64,000 nt of DNA, taken from contig CAXHKU010000939.1 of assembly GCA_964017125.1 (NCBI GenBank), forward strand, positions 62,001 through 126,000, written 5' to 3'. Numbering within the stretch: position 1 is the first letter of the stretch; every line of letters begins with the position of its first letter. The notes beneath the pieces are model-generated. The model made no database searches. It was given only the letters and a program-made list of their open reading frames with translations, and was not told the DNA's origin. Of the stretch, positions 24,632-37,400 are shown piece after piece. Made by a program: the position numbers and the translations under genes. This stretch comes from Flabesymbios commensalis. Its lineage: Eukaryota; Annelida; Polychaeta; Terebellida; Flabelligeridae.

Positions 24632-27490
24632 TAATAATAATTCGCGAGAAATAAAAGTAAAAAAAAAAAATACGCGAAAATAAAAGTGTACAAAATTCGA
24701 AAAAAAACTGCACAAAAAAAAATTCGCTAAAAAAATAGTGCGCAAAAAAAAATCTCCGAAAAAAATTTGCACAAAATTAGGCCGTAAAAAAAAAAAGTGC
24801 ACAAAAGAAAATCCACAAAAAATAATTTTGCACAAAATTTATTCGCGAAAAAAATAGCGCACAAAAAAATCTGCGGAAAAAATAGTGAACAAAAAAAGTC
24901 CGCTAAAAAAATCAGTGCACAAAAATCCGCGTAAAAAAATCATGCACGAAAAAAAAATCCTCGTAAAAATGTGTGCACAAAAAAAAATCCGTTAAGAAAA
25001 TCTGCGAAAAAAAATAATTTAAAAAAAAAAATCCGCGAAAAAAAAAGTGCACAAAAAAAAATCCGCGAGAAAAAAATTGCACAGAATTCATCCGCGATAA
25101 AAAATAGTGCACAAAAAAAATCAAGAAAAAAATTAGTGCAAAAAATTCATCTGCGAAAAAATACTGCAAAAAAAATATTCGCTAAAAATAATTTTGCACA
25201 AAATTCAAACGCGAAAAATATAGTGTACAAAAAAAATCTGCGAAAAAAATTGTTCACAAAATTCATCCATGAAAACAAATATTGCCAAAAAAAATCCGCC
25301 AAAAAAATAATTCACAAAATAAAATCTACGGTGAAAATAGTGCGAAAAAAAAAATCCGCGAAAAAAAAAGTGCACAAAAAAAAATTAGCGAAAAAAATAG
25401 TGCACAAAATTCATCCGCGAAAAAAATTGTGCCTCCAAAAAAAATATGCGAAAAAAAATAGTTCGAAAAAATAAATCCGCGAAAAAAAAGTGCACAAAAA
25501 AATAAATCTGCGAGAAAAAAATTGCACAAAATTCATCCGCGAGAAAAAATAGTGCACAAAAAAAATCTTCGAAAAAAATTTGCACAAAATTCAGCCGCGA
25601 AAAAAAATAGTGCACAAAAAAAATCCGCAAAACATAATTTTGCACAAAATTCAAACGCGAAAAATATAGTGCACAAAAAAAGAATCTGCGAAAAAAAAAT
25701 TGTAAACAAAATTCATCCGCGAAAAATAATGCAGGAAAAAAAAATTAAGAAAAATAGTGCTCAAAGAAATCATGAAAAAATTAGTGCACAGAATTCATCC
25801 GCTAAAAAATATACTACACAAAAAAATCCGCTAAAAAAATAGTTGACAAAAAAAATCCGCAAAAAAAATAGTAAACAAAAAAATCCTCGAAAAAAATAGT
25901 GCACAAAAAAATTTCCGAAAAAAATTTTGCACAAAATTCATCCGCTAAAAAAAATAGTGCACAAAAAAATTTGCGAAAAAAAAAAAAATAATAATAATTC
26001 GCGAGAAATAAAAGTAAAAAAAAAAAATACGCGAAAAAAAAAGTGTACAAAATTCGAAAAAAAACTGCGCAAAAAAAAATTCGCTAAAAAAATAGTGCGC
26101 AAAAAAAAATCTTCGAAAAAATTTTGCACAAAATTAGGCCGTAAAAAAAAAATAGTGCACAAAAGAAAATCCACAAAAAATAATTTTGCACAAAATTCAT
26201 TCGCAAAAAAAATAGCGCACAAAAAAATCTGCGGAAAAAATAGTGAACAAAAAAAGTCCGCTAAAAAAATTAGTGCACAAAAATCCGCGTAAAAAAATCA
26301 TGCACGAAAAAAAAATCCTCGTAAAAATGTGTGCACAAAAAAAAATCCGTTAAGAAAATCTGCAAAAAAAAATAATTTAAAAAAAAAAATCCGCGAAAAA
26401 AAAAGTGCACAAAAAAAAATCCGCGAGAAAAAAATTGCACAGAATTCATCCGCGATAAAAAATAGTGCACAAAAAAAATCAAGAAAAAAATTAGTGCAAA
26501 AAATTCATCTGCGAAAAAATACTGCAAAAAAAAATTCGCTAAAAATAATTTTGCACAAAATTCAAACGCGAAAAATATAGTGTACAAAAAAAATCTGCGA
26601 AAAAAATTGTTCACAAAATTCATCCATGAAAAAAAATATTGCCGAAAAAAATCCGCCAAAAAAATAATTTACAAAATAAAATCTACGGTAAAAATAGTGC
26701 AAAAAAAAAAATCCGCGAAAAAAAAAGTGCACAAAAAAAAAATTAGCGAAAAAAATAGTGCACAAAATTCATCCGCGAAAAAAATTGTGCCTCCAAAAAA
26801 AATATGCGAAAAAAAATAGTTCGAAAAAATAAATCCGCGAAAAAAAAGTGCACAAAAAAAAAATCTGCGAGAAAAAAATTGCACAAAATTCATCCGCGAG
26901 AAAAAATAGTGCACAAAAATATCTTCGAAAAAAATTTGCACAAAATTCAGCCGCGAAAAAAAATAGTGCACAAAAAAAATCCGCAAAAAATAATTTTGCA
27001 CAAAATTCAAACGCGAAAAATATAGTGCACAAAAAAAGAATCTGCGAAAAAAAAATTGTAAACAAAATTCATCCGCGAAAAATAATGCAGGAAAAAAAAA
27101 TTAAGAAAAATAGTGCTCAAAGAAATCATGAAAAAATTAGTGCACAGAATTCATCCGCGAAAAAATATACTACACAAAAAAAATCCGCTAAAAAAATAGT
27201 TGACAAAAAAAATCCGCAAAAAAAATAGTAAACAAAAAAATCCTCGAAAAAAATAGTGCACAAAAAAATTTCCGAAAAAAATTTTGCACAAAATACATCC
27301 GCTAAAAAAAATAGTGCACAAAAAAATTTGCGAAAAAAAATGTATGCAAAATCCATCCGCGTAAAAAAAATAGTGCACAAAAAAATTCAAGAAAAATAGT
27401 GCACAAAAAAATCATGAAAATATTAGTGCACAAAAAACCCACGAAAAAAAATGCGCGAAAAAAAGTGCACAAAATTAATCCACGAGAAAA
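24632..27490. repeat. HOR domain 5: 1357 bp family
   Basis: TAATAATAAT landmarks of type b at 24,632 and 25,989 are 1357 bp apart. The marker GTGCTCAAAG falls at about 25,758 and 27,114, 1356 bp apart. After about 27,300 the second unit changes into TGTATGCAAAATCC and ACCCACG monomers that belong to the 2.35 kb family downstream. No gene or foreign insertion is seen. Confidence 0.82.
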
Positions 27491-30199
27491 AATAGCGCAC
27501 AAAAAAATCTGCGGAAAAAATAGTGAACAAAAAAAGTCCGCTAAAAAAATTAGTGCACAAAATTCCGCGTAAAAAAATCATGCACGAAAAAAAATCCTCG
27601 TAAAAATGTGTGCACAAAAAAAAATCCGTTAAGAAAATCTGCAAAAAAAAATAATTAAAAAAAAAAAATCCGCGAAAAAAAAAGTGCACAAAAAAAAATC
27701 CGCGAGAAAAAAATTGCACAGAATTCATCCGCGATAAAAAATAATGCACAAAAAAAATCAAGAAAAAAATTAGTGCAAAAAATTCATCTGCGAAAAAATA
27801 CTGCAAAAAAAAATTCGCTAAAAATAATTTTGCACAAAATTCAAACGCGAAAAATATAGTGTACAAAAAAAATCTGCGAAAAAAATTGTTCACAAAATTC
27901 ATCCATGAAAAAAAATATTGCCAAAAAAAATCCGCCAAAAAAATAATTCACAAAATAAAATCTACGGTAAAAATAGTGCAAAAAAAAAAATCCGCGAAAA
28001 AAAAAGTGCACAAAAAAAAAATTAGCGAAAAAAATAGTGCACAAAATTCATCCGCGAAAAAAATTGTGCCTCCAAAAAAAATATGCGAAAAAAAATAGTT
28101 CGAAAAAATAAATCCGCGAAAAAAAAGTGCACAAAAAAAAAATCTGCGAGAAAAAAATTGCACAAAATTCATCCGCGAGAAAAAATAGTGCACAAAAAAA
28201 ATCTTCGAAAAAAATTTGCACAAAATTCAGCCGTGAAAAAAAATAGTGCACAAAAAAAATCCGCAAAAAATAATTTTGCACAAAATTCAAACGCGAAAAA
28301 TATAGTGCACAAAAAAAGAATCTGCGAAAAAAAAATTGTAAACAAAATTCATCCGCGAAAAATAATGCAGGAAAAAAAAATTAAGAAAAATAGTGCACAA
28401 AATTCATCCGCGAAAAAAATTGTGCCTCCAAAAAAAATATGCGAAAAAAATAGTTCGAAAAAATAAATCCGCGAAAAAAAAGTGCACAAAAAAAAAATCT
28501 GCGAGAAAAAAATTGCACAAAATTCATCCGCGAGAAAAAATAGTGCACAAAAAAAATCTTCGAAAAAAATTTGCACAAAATTCAGCCGTGAAAAAAAATA
28601 GTGCACAAAAAAAATCCGCAAAAAATAATTTTGCACAAAATTCAAACGCGAAAAATATAGTGCACAAAAAAAGAATCTGCGAAAAAAAAATTGTAAACAA
28701 AATTCATCCGCGAAAAATAATGCAGGAAAAAAAAATTAAGAAAAATAGTGCTCAAAGAAATCATGAAAAAATTAGTGCACAGAATTCATCCGCGAAAAAA
28801 TATACTACACAAAAAAAATCCGCTAAAAAAATAGTTGACAAAAAAAATCCGCAAAAAAAATAGTAAACAAAAAAATCCTCGAAAAAAATAGTGCACAAAA
28901 AAATTTCCGAAAAAAAAATTTTGCACAAAATACATCCGCTAAAAAAAATAGTGCACAAAAATATTTGCGAAAAAAAATGTATGCAAAATCCATCCGCGTA
29001 AAAAAAATAGTGCACAAAAAAATTCAAGAAAAATAGTGCACAAAAAAATCATGAAAATATTAGTGCACAAAAAACCCACGAAAAAAAATGCGCGAAAAAA
29101 AGTGCACAAAATTAATCCACGAGAAAAAATAGTGCACAAAAAAAATGCGCGAAAAAAAAATGTACACTAAATTCATCAGCGTAAAAAAAATTGTGCACAA
29201 AAAAAAATTCAAGAAAAATACTACCAAAAAAAATCATCAAAAAAATTAGTGCACAGAATTCATTGGGAAAAAAATAGTGCACAAAAAAGACATTTGCGAA
29301 AAAAAAAGTGCATGAAATTCATCCGCGAAAATTAAAAGTGCACAAAAAAAAATTCAAGAAAAAAAATAGTGCACAAAATTCATCTGCGAAAAAAAATAGT
29401 GCACAAAAAATGCAGAAAAAAAATAATGCACAAAAAAATATCCGCTAGAAAATATAGTGCACAAAAAAAGTCCCCATAAAAAATAATGCACAGAAAAAAT
29501 CCGCGAAAAAAAACAGTGCACAAAAAAAAAATTGCGAGAAAAAAAGTGCACAAAATTCATCCGCTAAAAAAAATAATGCACAAAAAAAATTAGCGAAAAA
29601 AAAATGTACGCAAAATTCACCGCGTAAAAAAAATAGTGCACAAAAAAATTCAAGAAAAATAGTGCACAAAAAAATCATGAAAAAAATTAGTGCACAAAAA
29701 ACCCACGAAAAAAAATGCGCGAAAAAAAGTGCACAAAATTAATCCACGAGAAAAAAAAGTGCACAAAAAAAAATGCGCGAAAAAAAATGTACACGAAATT
29801 CATCAGCGTAAAAAATATTGTGCACAAAATAAAATTCAAGAAAAATACTGCACAAAAAAAATCATTAAAAAAATTAGTGCACAGAATTCATTGGGAAAAA
29901 AATAGTGCACAAAAAAACATTCGCGAAAAAAAAAGTGCACAAAATTCATCCGCGAAAAATAAAAGTGCACAAAAAAAAATTTAAGAAAAAAAATAGTGCA
30001 CAAAATTCATCCGCGAAAAAAAAATAGTGCACAAAAAATGCACAAAAAAAATAATGCACAAAAAAATATCCGCTAGAAAATATAGTGCACAAAAAAAGTC
30101 CCCATAAAAAATAATGCACAGAAAAAATCCGCGAAAAAAAACAGTGCACAAAATAAAAATTGCGAGAAAAAAAGTGCACAAAATTAATCCACGAGAAAA
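27491..30199. repeat. 2353 bp HOR copy 1, enlarged to 2709 bp
   Basis: The marker AATAGCGCAC lies at 27,491 and 30,200. This copy is 2709 bp, exactly 2353 + 356, and the extra length is explained by an internal 356 bp tandem duplication at 28,041-28,751. Downstream content (a GTCCCCAT monomer, a ATTCATTGGG monomer and several CAAGAAAAATAG monomers) matches copies 2 and 3 in order. Confidence 0.88.
28041..28751. repeat. 356 bp tandem duplication (two copies)
   Basis: Copy one is 28,041-28,396 and copy two 28,397-28,751. The marker GTGCCTCC occurs at 28,066 and 28,422. The junction follows TTAAGAAAAATAGTGC: the inner copy continues with ACAAAATTC, whereas the outer copy and other HOR units continue with TCAAAG. 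The other two HOR copies have a single version. It equals about 12 monomers. Confidence 0.87.
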
Positions 30200-32552
30200 A
30201 ATAGCGCACAAAAAAATCTGCGGAAAAAATAGTGAACAAAAAAAGTCCGCTAAAAAAATTAGTGCACAAAATTCCGCGTAAAAAAATCATGCACGAAAAA
30301 AAAATCCTCGTAAAAATGTGTGCACAAAAAAAAATCCGTTAAGAAAATCTGCAAAAAAAAATAATTAAAAAAAAAAAATCCGCGAAAAAAAAAGTGCACA
30401 AAAAAAAATCCGCGAGAAAAAAATTGCACAGAATTCATCCGCGATAAAAAATAATGCACAAAAAAAATCAAGAAAAAAATTAGTGCAAAAAATTCATCTG
30501 CGAAAAAATACTGCAAAAAAAAATTCGCTAAAAATAATTTTGCACAAAATTCAAACGCGAAAAATATAGTGTACAAAAAAAATCTGCGAAAAAAATTGTT
30601 CACAAAATTCATCCATGAAAAAAAATATTGCCAAAAAAAATCCGCCAAAAAAATAATTCACAAAATAAAATCTACGGTAAAAATAGTGCAAAAAAAAAAA
30701 TCCGCGAAAAAAAAAGTGCACAAAAAAAAAATTAGCGAAAAAAATAGTGCACAAAATTCATCCGCGAAAAAAATTGTGCCTCCAAAAAAAATATGCGAAA
30801 AAAAATAGTTCGAAAAAATAAATCCGCGAAAAAAAAGTGCACAAAAAAAAATCTGCGAGAAAAAAATTGCACAAAATTCATCCGCGAGAAAAAATAGTGC
30901 ACAAAAAAAATCTTCGAAAAAAATTTGCACAAAATTCAGCCGTGAAAAAAAATAGTGCACAAAAAAAATCCGCAAAAAATAATTTTGCACAAAATTCAAA
31001 CGCGAAAAATATAGTGCACAAAAAAAGAATCTGCGAAAAAAAAATTGTAAACAAAATTCATCCGCGAAAAATAATGCAGGAAAAAAAAATTAAGAAAAAT
31101 AGTGCTCAAAGAAATCATGAAAAAATTAGTGCACAGAATTCATCCGCGAAAAAATATACTACACAAAAAAATTCCGCTAAAAAAATAGTTGACAAAAAAA
31201 ATCCGCAAAAAAAATAGTAAACAAAAAAATCCTCGAAAAAAATAGTGCACAAAAAAATTTCCGAAAAAAAAATTTTGCACAAAATACATCCGCTAAAAAA
31301 AATAGTGCACAAAAATATTTGCGAAAAAAAATGTATGCAAAATCCATCCGCGTAAAAAAAATAGTGCACAAAAAAATTCAAGAAAAATAATGCACAAAAA
31401 AATCATGAAAATATTAGTGCACAAAAAACCCACGAAAAAAAATGCGCGAAAAAAAGTGCACAAAATTAATCCACGAGAAAAAATAGTGCACAAAAAAAAT
31501 GCGCGAAAAAAAAATGTACACTAAATTCATCAGCGTAAAAAAAATTGTGCACAAAAAAAAATTCAAGAAAAATACTACCAAAAAAAATCATTAAAAAAAT
31601 TAGTGCACAGAATTCATTGGGAAAAAAATAGTGCACAAAAAAGACATTTGCGAAAAAAAAGTGCATAAAATTCATCCGCGAAAATTAAAAGTGCACAAAA
31701 AAAAATTCAAGAAAAAAAATAGTGCACAAAATTCATCTGCGAAAAAAAATAGTGCACAAAAAATGCAGAAAAAAAATAATGCACAAAAAAATATCCGCTA
31801 GAAAATATAGTGCACAAAAAAAGTCCCCATAAAAAATAATGCACAGAAAAAATCCGCGAAAAAAAACAGTGCACAAAAAAAAAATTGCGAGAAAAAAAGT
31901 GCGCAAAATTCATCCGCTAAAAAAAATAATGCACAAAAAAAATTAGCGAAAAAAAAATGTACGCAAAATTAACCGCGTAAAAAAAATAGTGCACAAAAAA
32001 ATTCAAGAAAAATAGTGCACAAAAAAATCATGAAAAAAATTAGTGCACAAAAAACCCACGAAAAAAAATGCGCGAAAAAAAGTGCACAAAATTAATCCAC
32101 GAGAAAAAAAAGTGCACAAAAAAAAATGCGCGAAAAAAAATGTACACGAAATTCATCAGCGTAAAAAATATTGTGCACAAAATAAAATTCAAGAAAAATA
32201 CTGCACAAAAAAAATCATTAAAAAAATTAGTGCACAGAATTCATTGGGAAAAAAATAGTGCACAAAAAAACATTCGCGAAAAAAAAAGTGCACAAAATTC
32301 ATCCGCGAAAAATAAAAGTGCACAAAAAAAAATTTAAGAAAAAAAATAGTGCACAAAATTCATCCGCGAAAAAAAAATAGTGCACAAAAAATGCACAAAA
32401 AAAATAATGCACAAAAAAATATCCGCTAGAAAATATAGTGCACAAAAAAAGTCCCCATAAAAAATAATGCACAGAAAAAATCCGCGAAAAAAAACAGTGC
32501 ACAAAATAAAAATTGCGAGAAAAAAAGTGCACAAAATTAATCCACGAGAAAA
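30200..32552. repeat. 2353 bp HOR copy 2
   Basis: This copy is bounded by AATAGCGCAC at 30,200 and 32,553. It is collinear with copy 1 apart from the missing 356 bp duplication. Most monomers are identical to those of copies 1 and 3, for example TCATTGGGAAAAAAATAG and TATCCGCTAGAAAATATAG, so homogenisation is recent. Confidence 0.9.
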
Positions 32553-34884
32553 AATAGCGCACAAAAAAATCTGCGGAAAAAATAGTGAACAAAAAAAGTC
32601 CGCTAAAAAAATTAGTGCACAAAATTCCGCGTAAAAAAATCATGCACGAAAAAAAAATCCTCGTAAAAATGTGTGCACAAAAAAAAATCCGTTAAGAAAA
32701 TCTGCAAAAAAAAATAATTAAAAAAAAAAAATCCGCGAAAAAAAAAGTGCACAAAAAAAAATCCGCGAGAAAAAAATTGCACAGAATTCATCCGCGATAA
32801 AAAATAATGCACAAAAAAAATCAAGAAAAAAATTAGTGCAAAAAATTCATCTGCGAAAAAATACTGCAAAAAAAATTCGCTAAAAATAATTTTGCACAAA
32901 ATTCAAACGCGAAAAATATAGTGTACAAAAAAAATCTGCGAAAAAAATTGTTAACAAAATTCATCCATGAAAAAAAATATTGCCAAAAAAAATCCGCCAA
33001 AAAAATAATTCACAAAATAAAATCTACGGTAAAAATAGTGCAAAAAAAAAAATCCGCGAAAAAAAAGTGCACAAAAAAAAAATTAGCGAAAAAAATAGTG
33101 CACAAAATTCATCCGCGAAAAAAATTGTGCCTCCAAAAAAAATATGCGAAAAAAAATAGTTCGAAAAAATAAATCCGCGAAAAAAAAGTGCACAAAAAAA
33201 AAATCTGCGAGAAAAAAATTGCACAAAATTCATCCGCGAGAAAAAATAGTGCACAAAAAAAATCTTCGAAAAAAATTTGCACAAAATTCAGCCGTGAAAA
33301 AAAATAGTGCACAAAAAAAATCCGAAAAAAATAATTTTGCACAAAATTCAAACGCGAAAAATATAGTGCACAAAAAAAGAATCTGCGAAAAAAAAATTGT
33401 AAACAAAATTCATCCGCGAAAAATAATGCAGGAAAAAAAAATTAAGAAAAATAGTGCTCAAAGAAATCATGAGAAAATTAGTGCACAGAATTCATCCGCG
33501 AAAAAATATACTACACAAAAAAAATCCGCTAAAAAAATAGTTGACAAAAAAAATCCGCAAAAAAAATAGTAAACAAAAAAATCCTCGAAAAAAATAGTGC
33601 ACAAAAAAATTTCCGAAAAAAAAATTTTGCACAAAATACATCCGCTAAAAAAAATAGTGCACAAAAATATTTGCGAAAAAAAATGCATGCAAAATCCATC
33701 CGCGTAAAAAAAATAGTGCACAAAAAAATTCAAGAAAAATAGTGCACAAAAAAATCATGAAAATATTAGTGCACAAAAAACCCACGAAAAAAATGCGCGA
33801 AAAAAAGTGCACAAAATTAATCCACGAGAAAAAATAGTGCACAAAAAAAATGCGCGAAAAAAAAATGTACACTAAATTCATCAGCGTAAAAAAAATTGTG
33901 CACAAAAAAAATTCAAGAAAAATACTACCAAAAAAAATCATTAAAAAAATTAATGCACAGAATTCATTGGGAAAAAAATAGTGCACAAAAAAGACATTTG
34001 CGAAAAAAAAGTGCATAAAATTCATCCGCGAAAATTAAAAGTGCACAAAAAAAAATTCAAGAAAAAAAATAGTGCACAAAATTCATCTGCGAAAAAAAAT
34101 AGTGCACAAAAAATGCAGAAAAAAAATAATGCACAAAAAAATATCCGCTAGAAAATATAGTGCACAAAAAAAGTCCCCATAAAAAATAATGCACAGAAAA
34201 AATCCGCGAAAAAAAACAGTGCACAAAAAAAAAATTGCGAGAAAAAAAGTGCACAAAATTCATCCGCTAAAAAAAATAATGCACAAAAAAAATTAGCGAA
34301 AAAAAAATGTACGCAAAATTCACCGCGTAAAAAAAATAGTGCACAAAAAAATTCAAGAAAAATAGTGCACAAAAAAATCATGAAAAAAATTAGTGCACAA
34401 AAAACCCACGAAAAAAAATGCGCGAAAAAAAGTGCACAAAATTAATCCACGAGAAAAAAAAGTGCACAAAAAAAATGCGCGAAAAAAAATGTACACGAAA
34501 TTCATCAGCGTAAAAAATATTGTGCACAAAATAAAATTCAAGAAAAATACTGCACAAAAAAAATCATTAAAAAAATTAGTGCACAGAATTCATTGGGAAA
34601 AAAATAGTGCACAAAAAAACATTCGCGAAAAAAAAAGTGCACAAAATTCATCCGCGAAAAATAAAAGTGCACAAAAAAAAATTTAGGAAAAAAAATAGTG
34701 CACAAAATTCATCCGCGAAAAAAAAATAGTGCACAAAAAATGCACAAAAAAAATAATGCACAAAAAATATCCGCTAGAAAATATAGTGCACAAAAAAAGT
34801 CCCCATAAAAAATAATGCACAGAAAAAATCCGCGAAAAAAAACAGTGCACAAAATAAAAATTGCGAGAAAAAAAGTGCACAAAA
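32553..34884. repeat. 2353 bp HOR copy 3, array edge
   Basis: This copy is collinear with copy 2. Markers in the last part of the unit sit about 2350 bp from their copy 2 equivalents. Similarity stops at about 34,884: copy 2 reads AAAATTAATCCACGAG at the equivalent place while this copy goes to AAAATTCATCCGCG and a different family. This is the right edge of the 2.35 kb array. Confidence 0.88.
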
Positions 34885-37400
34885 TTCATCCGCGAAAAAA
34901 AAAAGTGCACAAAAAAATTAAGAAAAAATATTGCACAAAATTCATGGGCGAAGAAAAAATAGTGCACAAAAAAATCCACGAAAAAAAAGTGCACAAAAAA
35001 AATCAGTGAGAAAAAGAGTGCACAAAAAAAATAGTGCACAGAAAAACTCACAAAAAAAAATCCGCGAAAAAAAAAGTGCACAAAAAAAATCAGTGAGAAA
35101 AAAAGTGCACAGAAAAAATAGTGCACATAAAAACTCACAAAAAAAAATCCGCGAAAAAAAATAGTGCACAAAATTCATCCACGAAAAAAATAGTGCACAA
35201 GAAAAAATCTAGAAAAAAATTAGTGCACAAAATTCATCTGCGAAAAAAAAAACTGCACAAAAAAATTCCGCTTAAAAAATAGTGCACAAAAAAAATCTCC
35301 GAAAAAAGTTTTGCACAAAATTCATCCACAAAAAAAATAGTGCACGAAAAAAAAATCTACGAAAAAAAACTGTGCACAAATTTCATCCTCTAAAAAAATA
35401 ATAAACAAAAAAATCCGCGAAAAAAATTACAGCACAAAATTTATCCGCGAAAAAAATAGTGCACAAAAAAAAATCCGCGTGAAAAAAAAGCACAAAAAAA
35501 AAATCGCTAAAAAAATAGTGCACAAAAAAAATCTCCGAAAAAAATTTGCATAAAATTCAGCCGAAAAAAAATAATGCAGTAAAAAAAATTCACAAAAAAT
35601 AATTTTGCACAAAATTCATCCGCAAAAAAAAAAAAAAAAAAAAAATCCGCGAGAAAAAAAAAGCAAAAAAAAAAAATTCGCGAAAAAAAAAGTGTACAAA
35701 ATTCATCCGCGAAAAAAAGTGTGCCCGAAAAAAAATCAGCGAAAAAAAATAATGCAAAAAAAAATCTGCGAAAAAAAAAGGCACAAAAAAAAAATCCGCA
35801 AGAAAAAAAGCGCACAAAATTCATCCGCGAAAAAAAAAAATGCACAAAAAAATCAAGAAAAAAATTAGTGCACAAAATTCATCTGCGAAAAAATACTGCA
35901 CAAAAAAAAATTCGCTAAAAAAATAGTGCAGAAAAAAAAACTCCGAAAAAAATTTGCACAAAATTCAGCTGCGAAAAAAAATAGTGCACAAAAAAATCAG
36001 CGAAAAAAATAGTGCACAAAAAAAAATTCGCTAAAAAAAATAGTGCACAAAAAATGTCCCCATAAAAAATAATGCACAGAAAAAATCCGCGAAGAAAAAC
36101 AGTGCACAAAAAAAAATTTGCGAGAAAAAAAGTGCACAAAATTCCTCCGCGAAAAAAAATAGTGCACAAAAAAATTAAGAAAAAATAGTGCACAAAATTC
36201 ATCCGCGAAAAAAAAAAGTGCACAAAAAAATCAGCGAGAAAAAAAGTGCACAAAATTTATCTGCGAAAGAAAATAGTGCACAAAAAAACCCCAAAAAAAA
36301 AAATCCGCAAAAAAAATAGTGCACAAAATTCATCCACGAAAAAAATAGTGCACAAGAAAAAAATCCAGAAAAAAATTAGTGCACCAAATTCATCTGCGAA
36401 TAAAAAAAACTACACAAAAAAAATCCGCTTAAAAAATAGTGCACAAAAAAAATCTCCGAAAAAAGTTTTGCACAAAATTCATCCGCAAAAAAAATAGTGC
36501 ACAAAAAAAAATCTACGAAAAAAAAACTGTGCACAAATTGCATCCTCTAAAAAAATAATAAACAAAAAAATCCGCGAAAAAAATTACAGCACAAAATTCA
36601 TCCGCGAAAAAAATAGTGCACAAAAAAAAATCCGCGTGAAAAAAAAGCACAAAGAAAAATTCGCTAAAAAAATAGTGCACAAAAAAAATAGTGCACAAAA
36701 AAAATCTCATAATTTGCATAAAATTCAGCCGTAAAAAAAAATAATGCAGAAAAAAAAATTCGCAAAATATAATTTTGCACAAAATTCATCCGCGAAAAAA
36801 AAAAAATCCGCGAGAAAAAAAAGAGCACAAAAAAAAATTAAAGAAAAAAATAGTGTACAAAATTCATCCGCGAAAAAAATTGTGCCCCCAAAAAAATCCG
36901 CGAAAAAAAATAGTGCAAAAAAAAATCCGCGAAAAAAAAGTGCACAAAAAAAAAATCTGCGAGAAAAAAAGCGCACAAAATTCATCCGCGAAAAAAAAAT
37001 AGTGCACAAAAAAATCAAGAAAAAAATTAGTGCACAAAATTCATCTGCGAAAAAATACTGCACAAAAAAAAATTCGCTAAAAAAATAGTGCAGAAAAAAA
37101 ATCTCCGAAAAAAATTTGCACAAAATCCAGCCGCGAAAAAAAATGGTGCACAAAAAAAATCCGCAAAAAATAATTTTTCACAAAATTTATCCGCAAAAAA
37201 AATAGCGCAGAAAAAAAATATCCGAAAAAAATTTGCACAAAATTCATCCGCGAAAAAAAAATAGTGCACAAAAAAAAATCAAGAAAAAAATTAGTGCACA
37301 AAGTTCATCTGCGAAAAATTACTGCACAAAAAAAAATTCGCTAAAAAAATAGTGCAGAAAAAAAATCTCCGAAAAAATGTGCACAAAATTCAGCCGCGAA
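34885..37400. repeat. Short-module (~400 bp) family block
   Basis: Monomers TCATCCTCT (35,383 and 36,541) and GTCCCCAT/TGTCCCCAT recur at about 1.16-1.26 kb, with shorter sub-repeats. There is an uninterrupted run of 22 A at 35,624-35,645, the position occupied by TAATAATAAT in domain 1. A fused monomer at about 36,665-36,720 has a duplicated TAGTGCACAAAAAA and a clipped ATCTCATAATTTGC. No gene is seen. Confidence 0.75.

Noticed and set aside
35624-35645. A22 run as the poly(A) tail of a retroposed LINE or SINE copy
   Set aside because: The sequence on both sides is ordinary satellite in register, with no element body and no target-site duplication.
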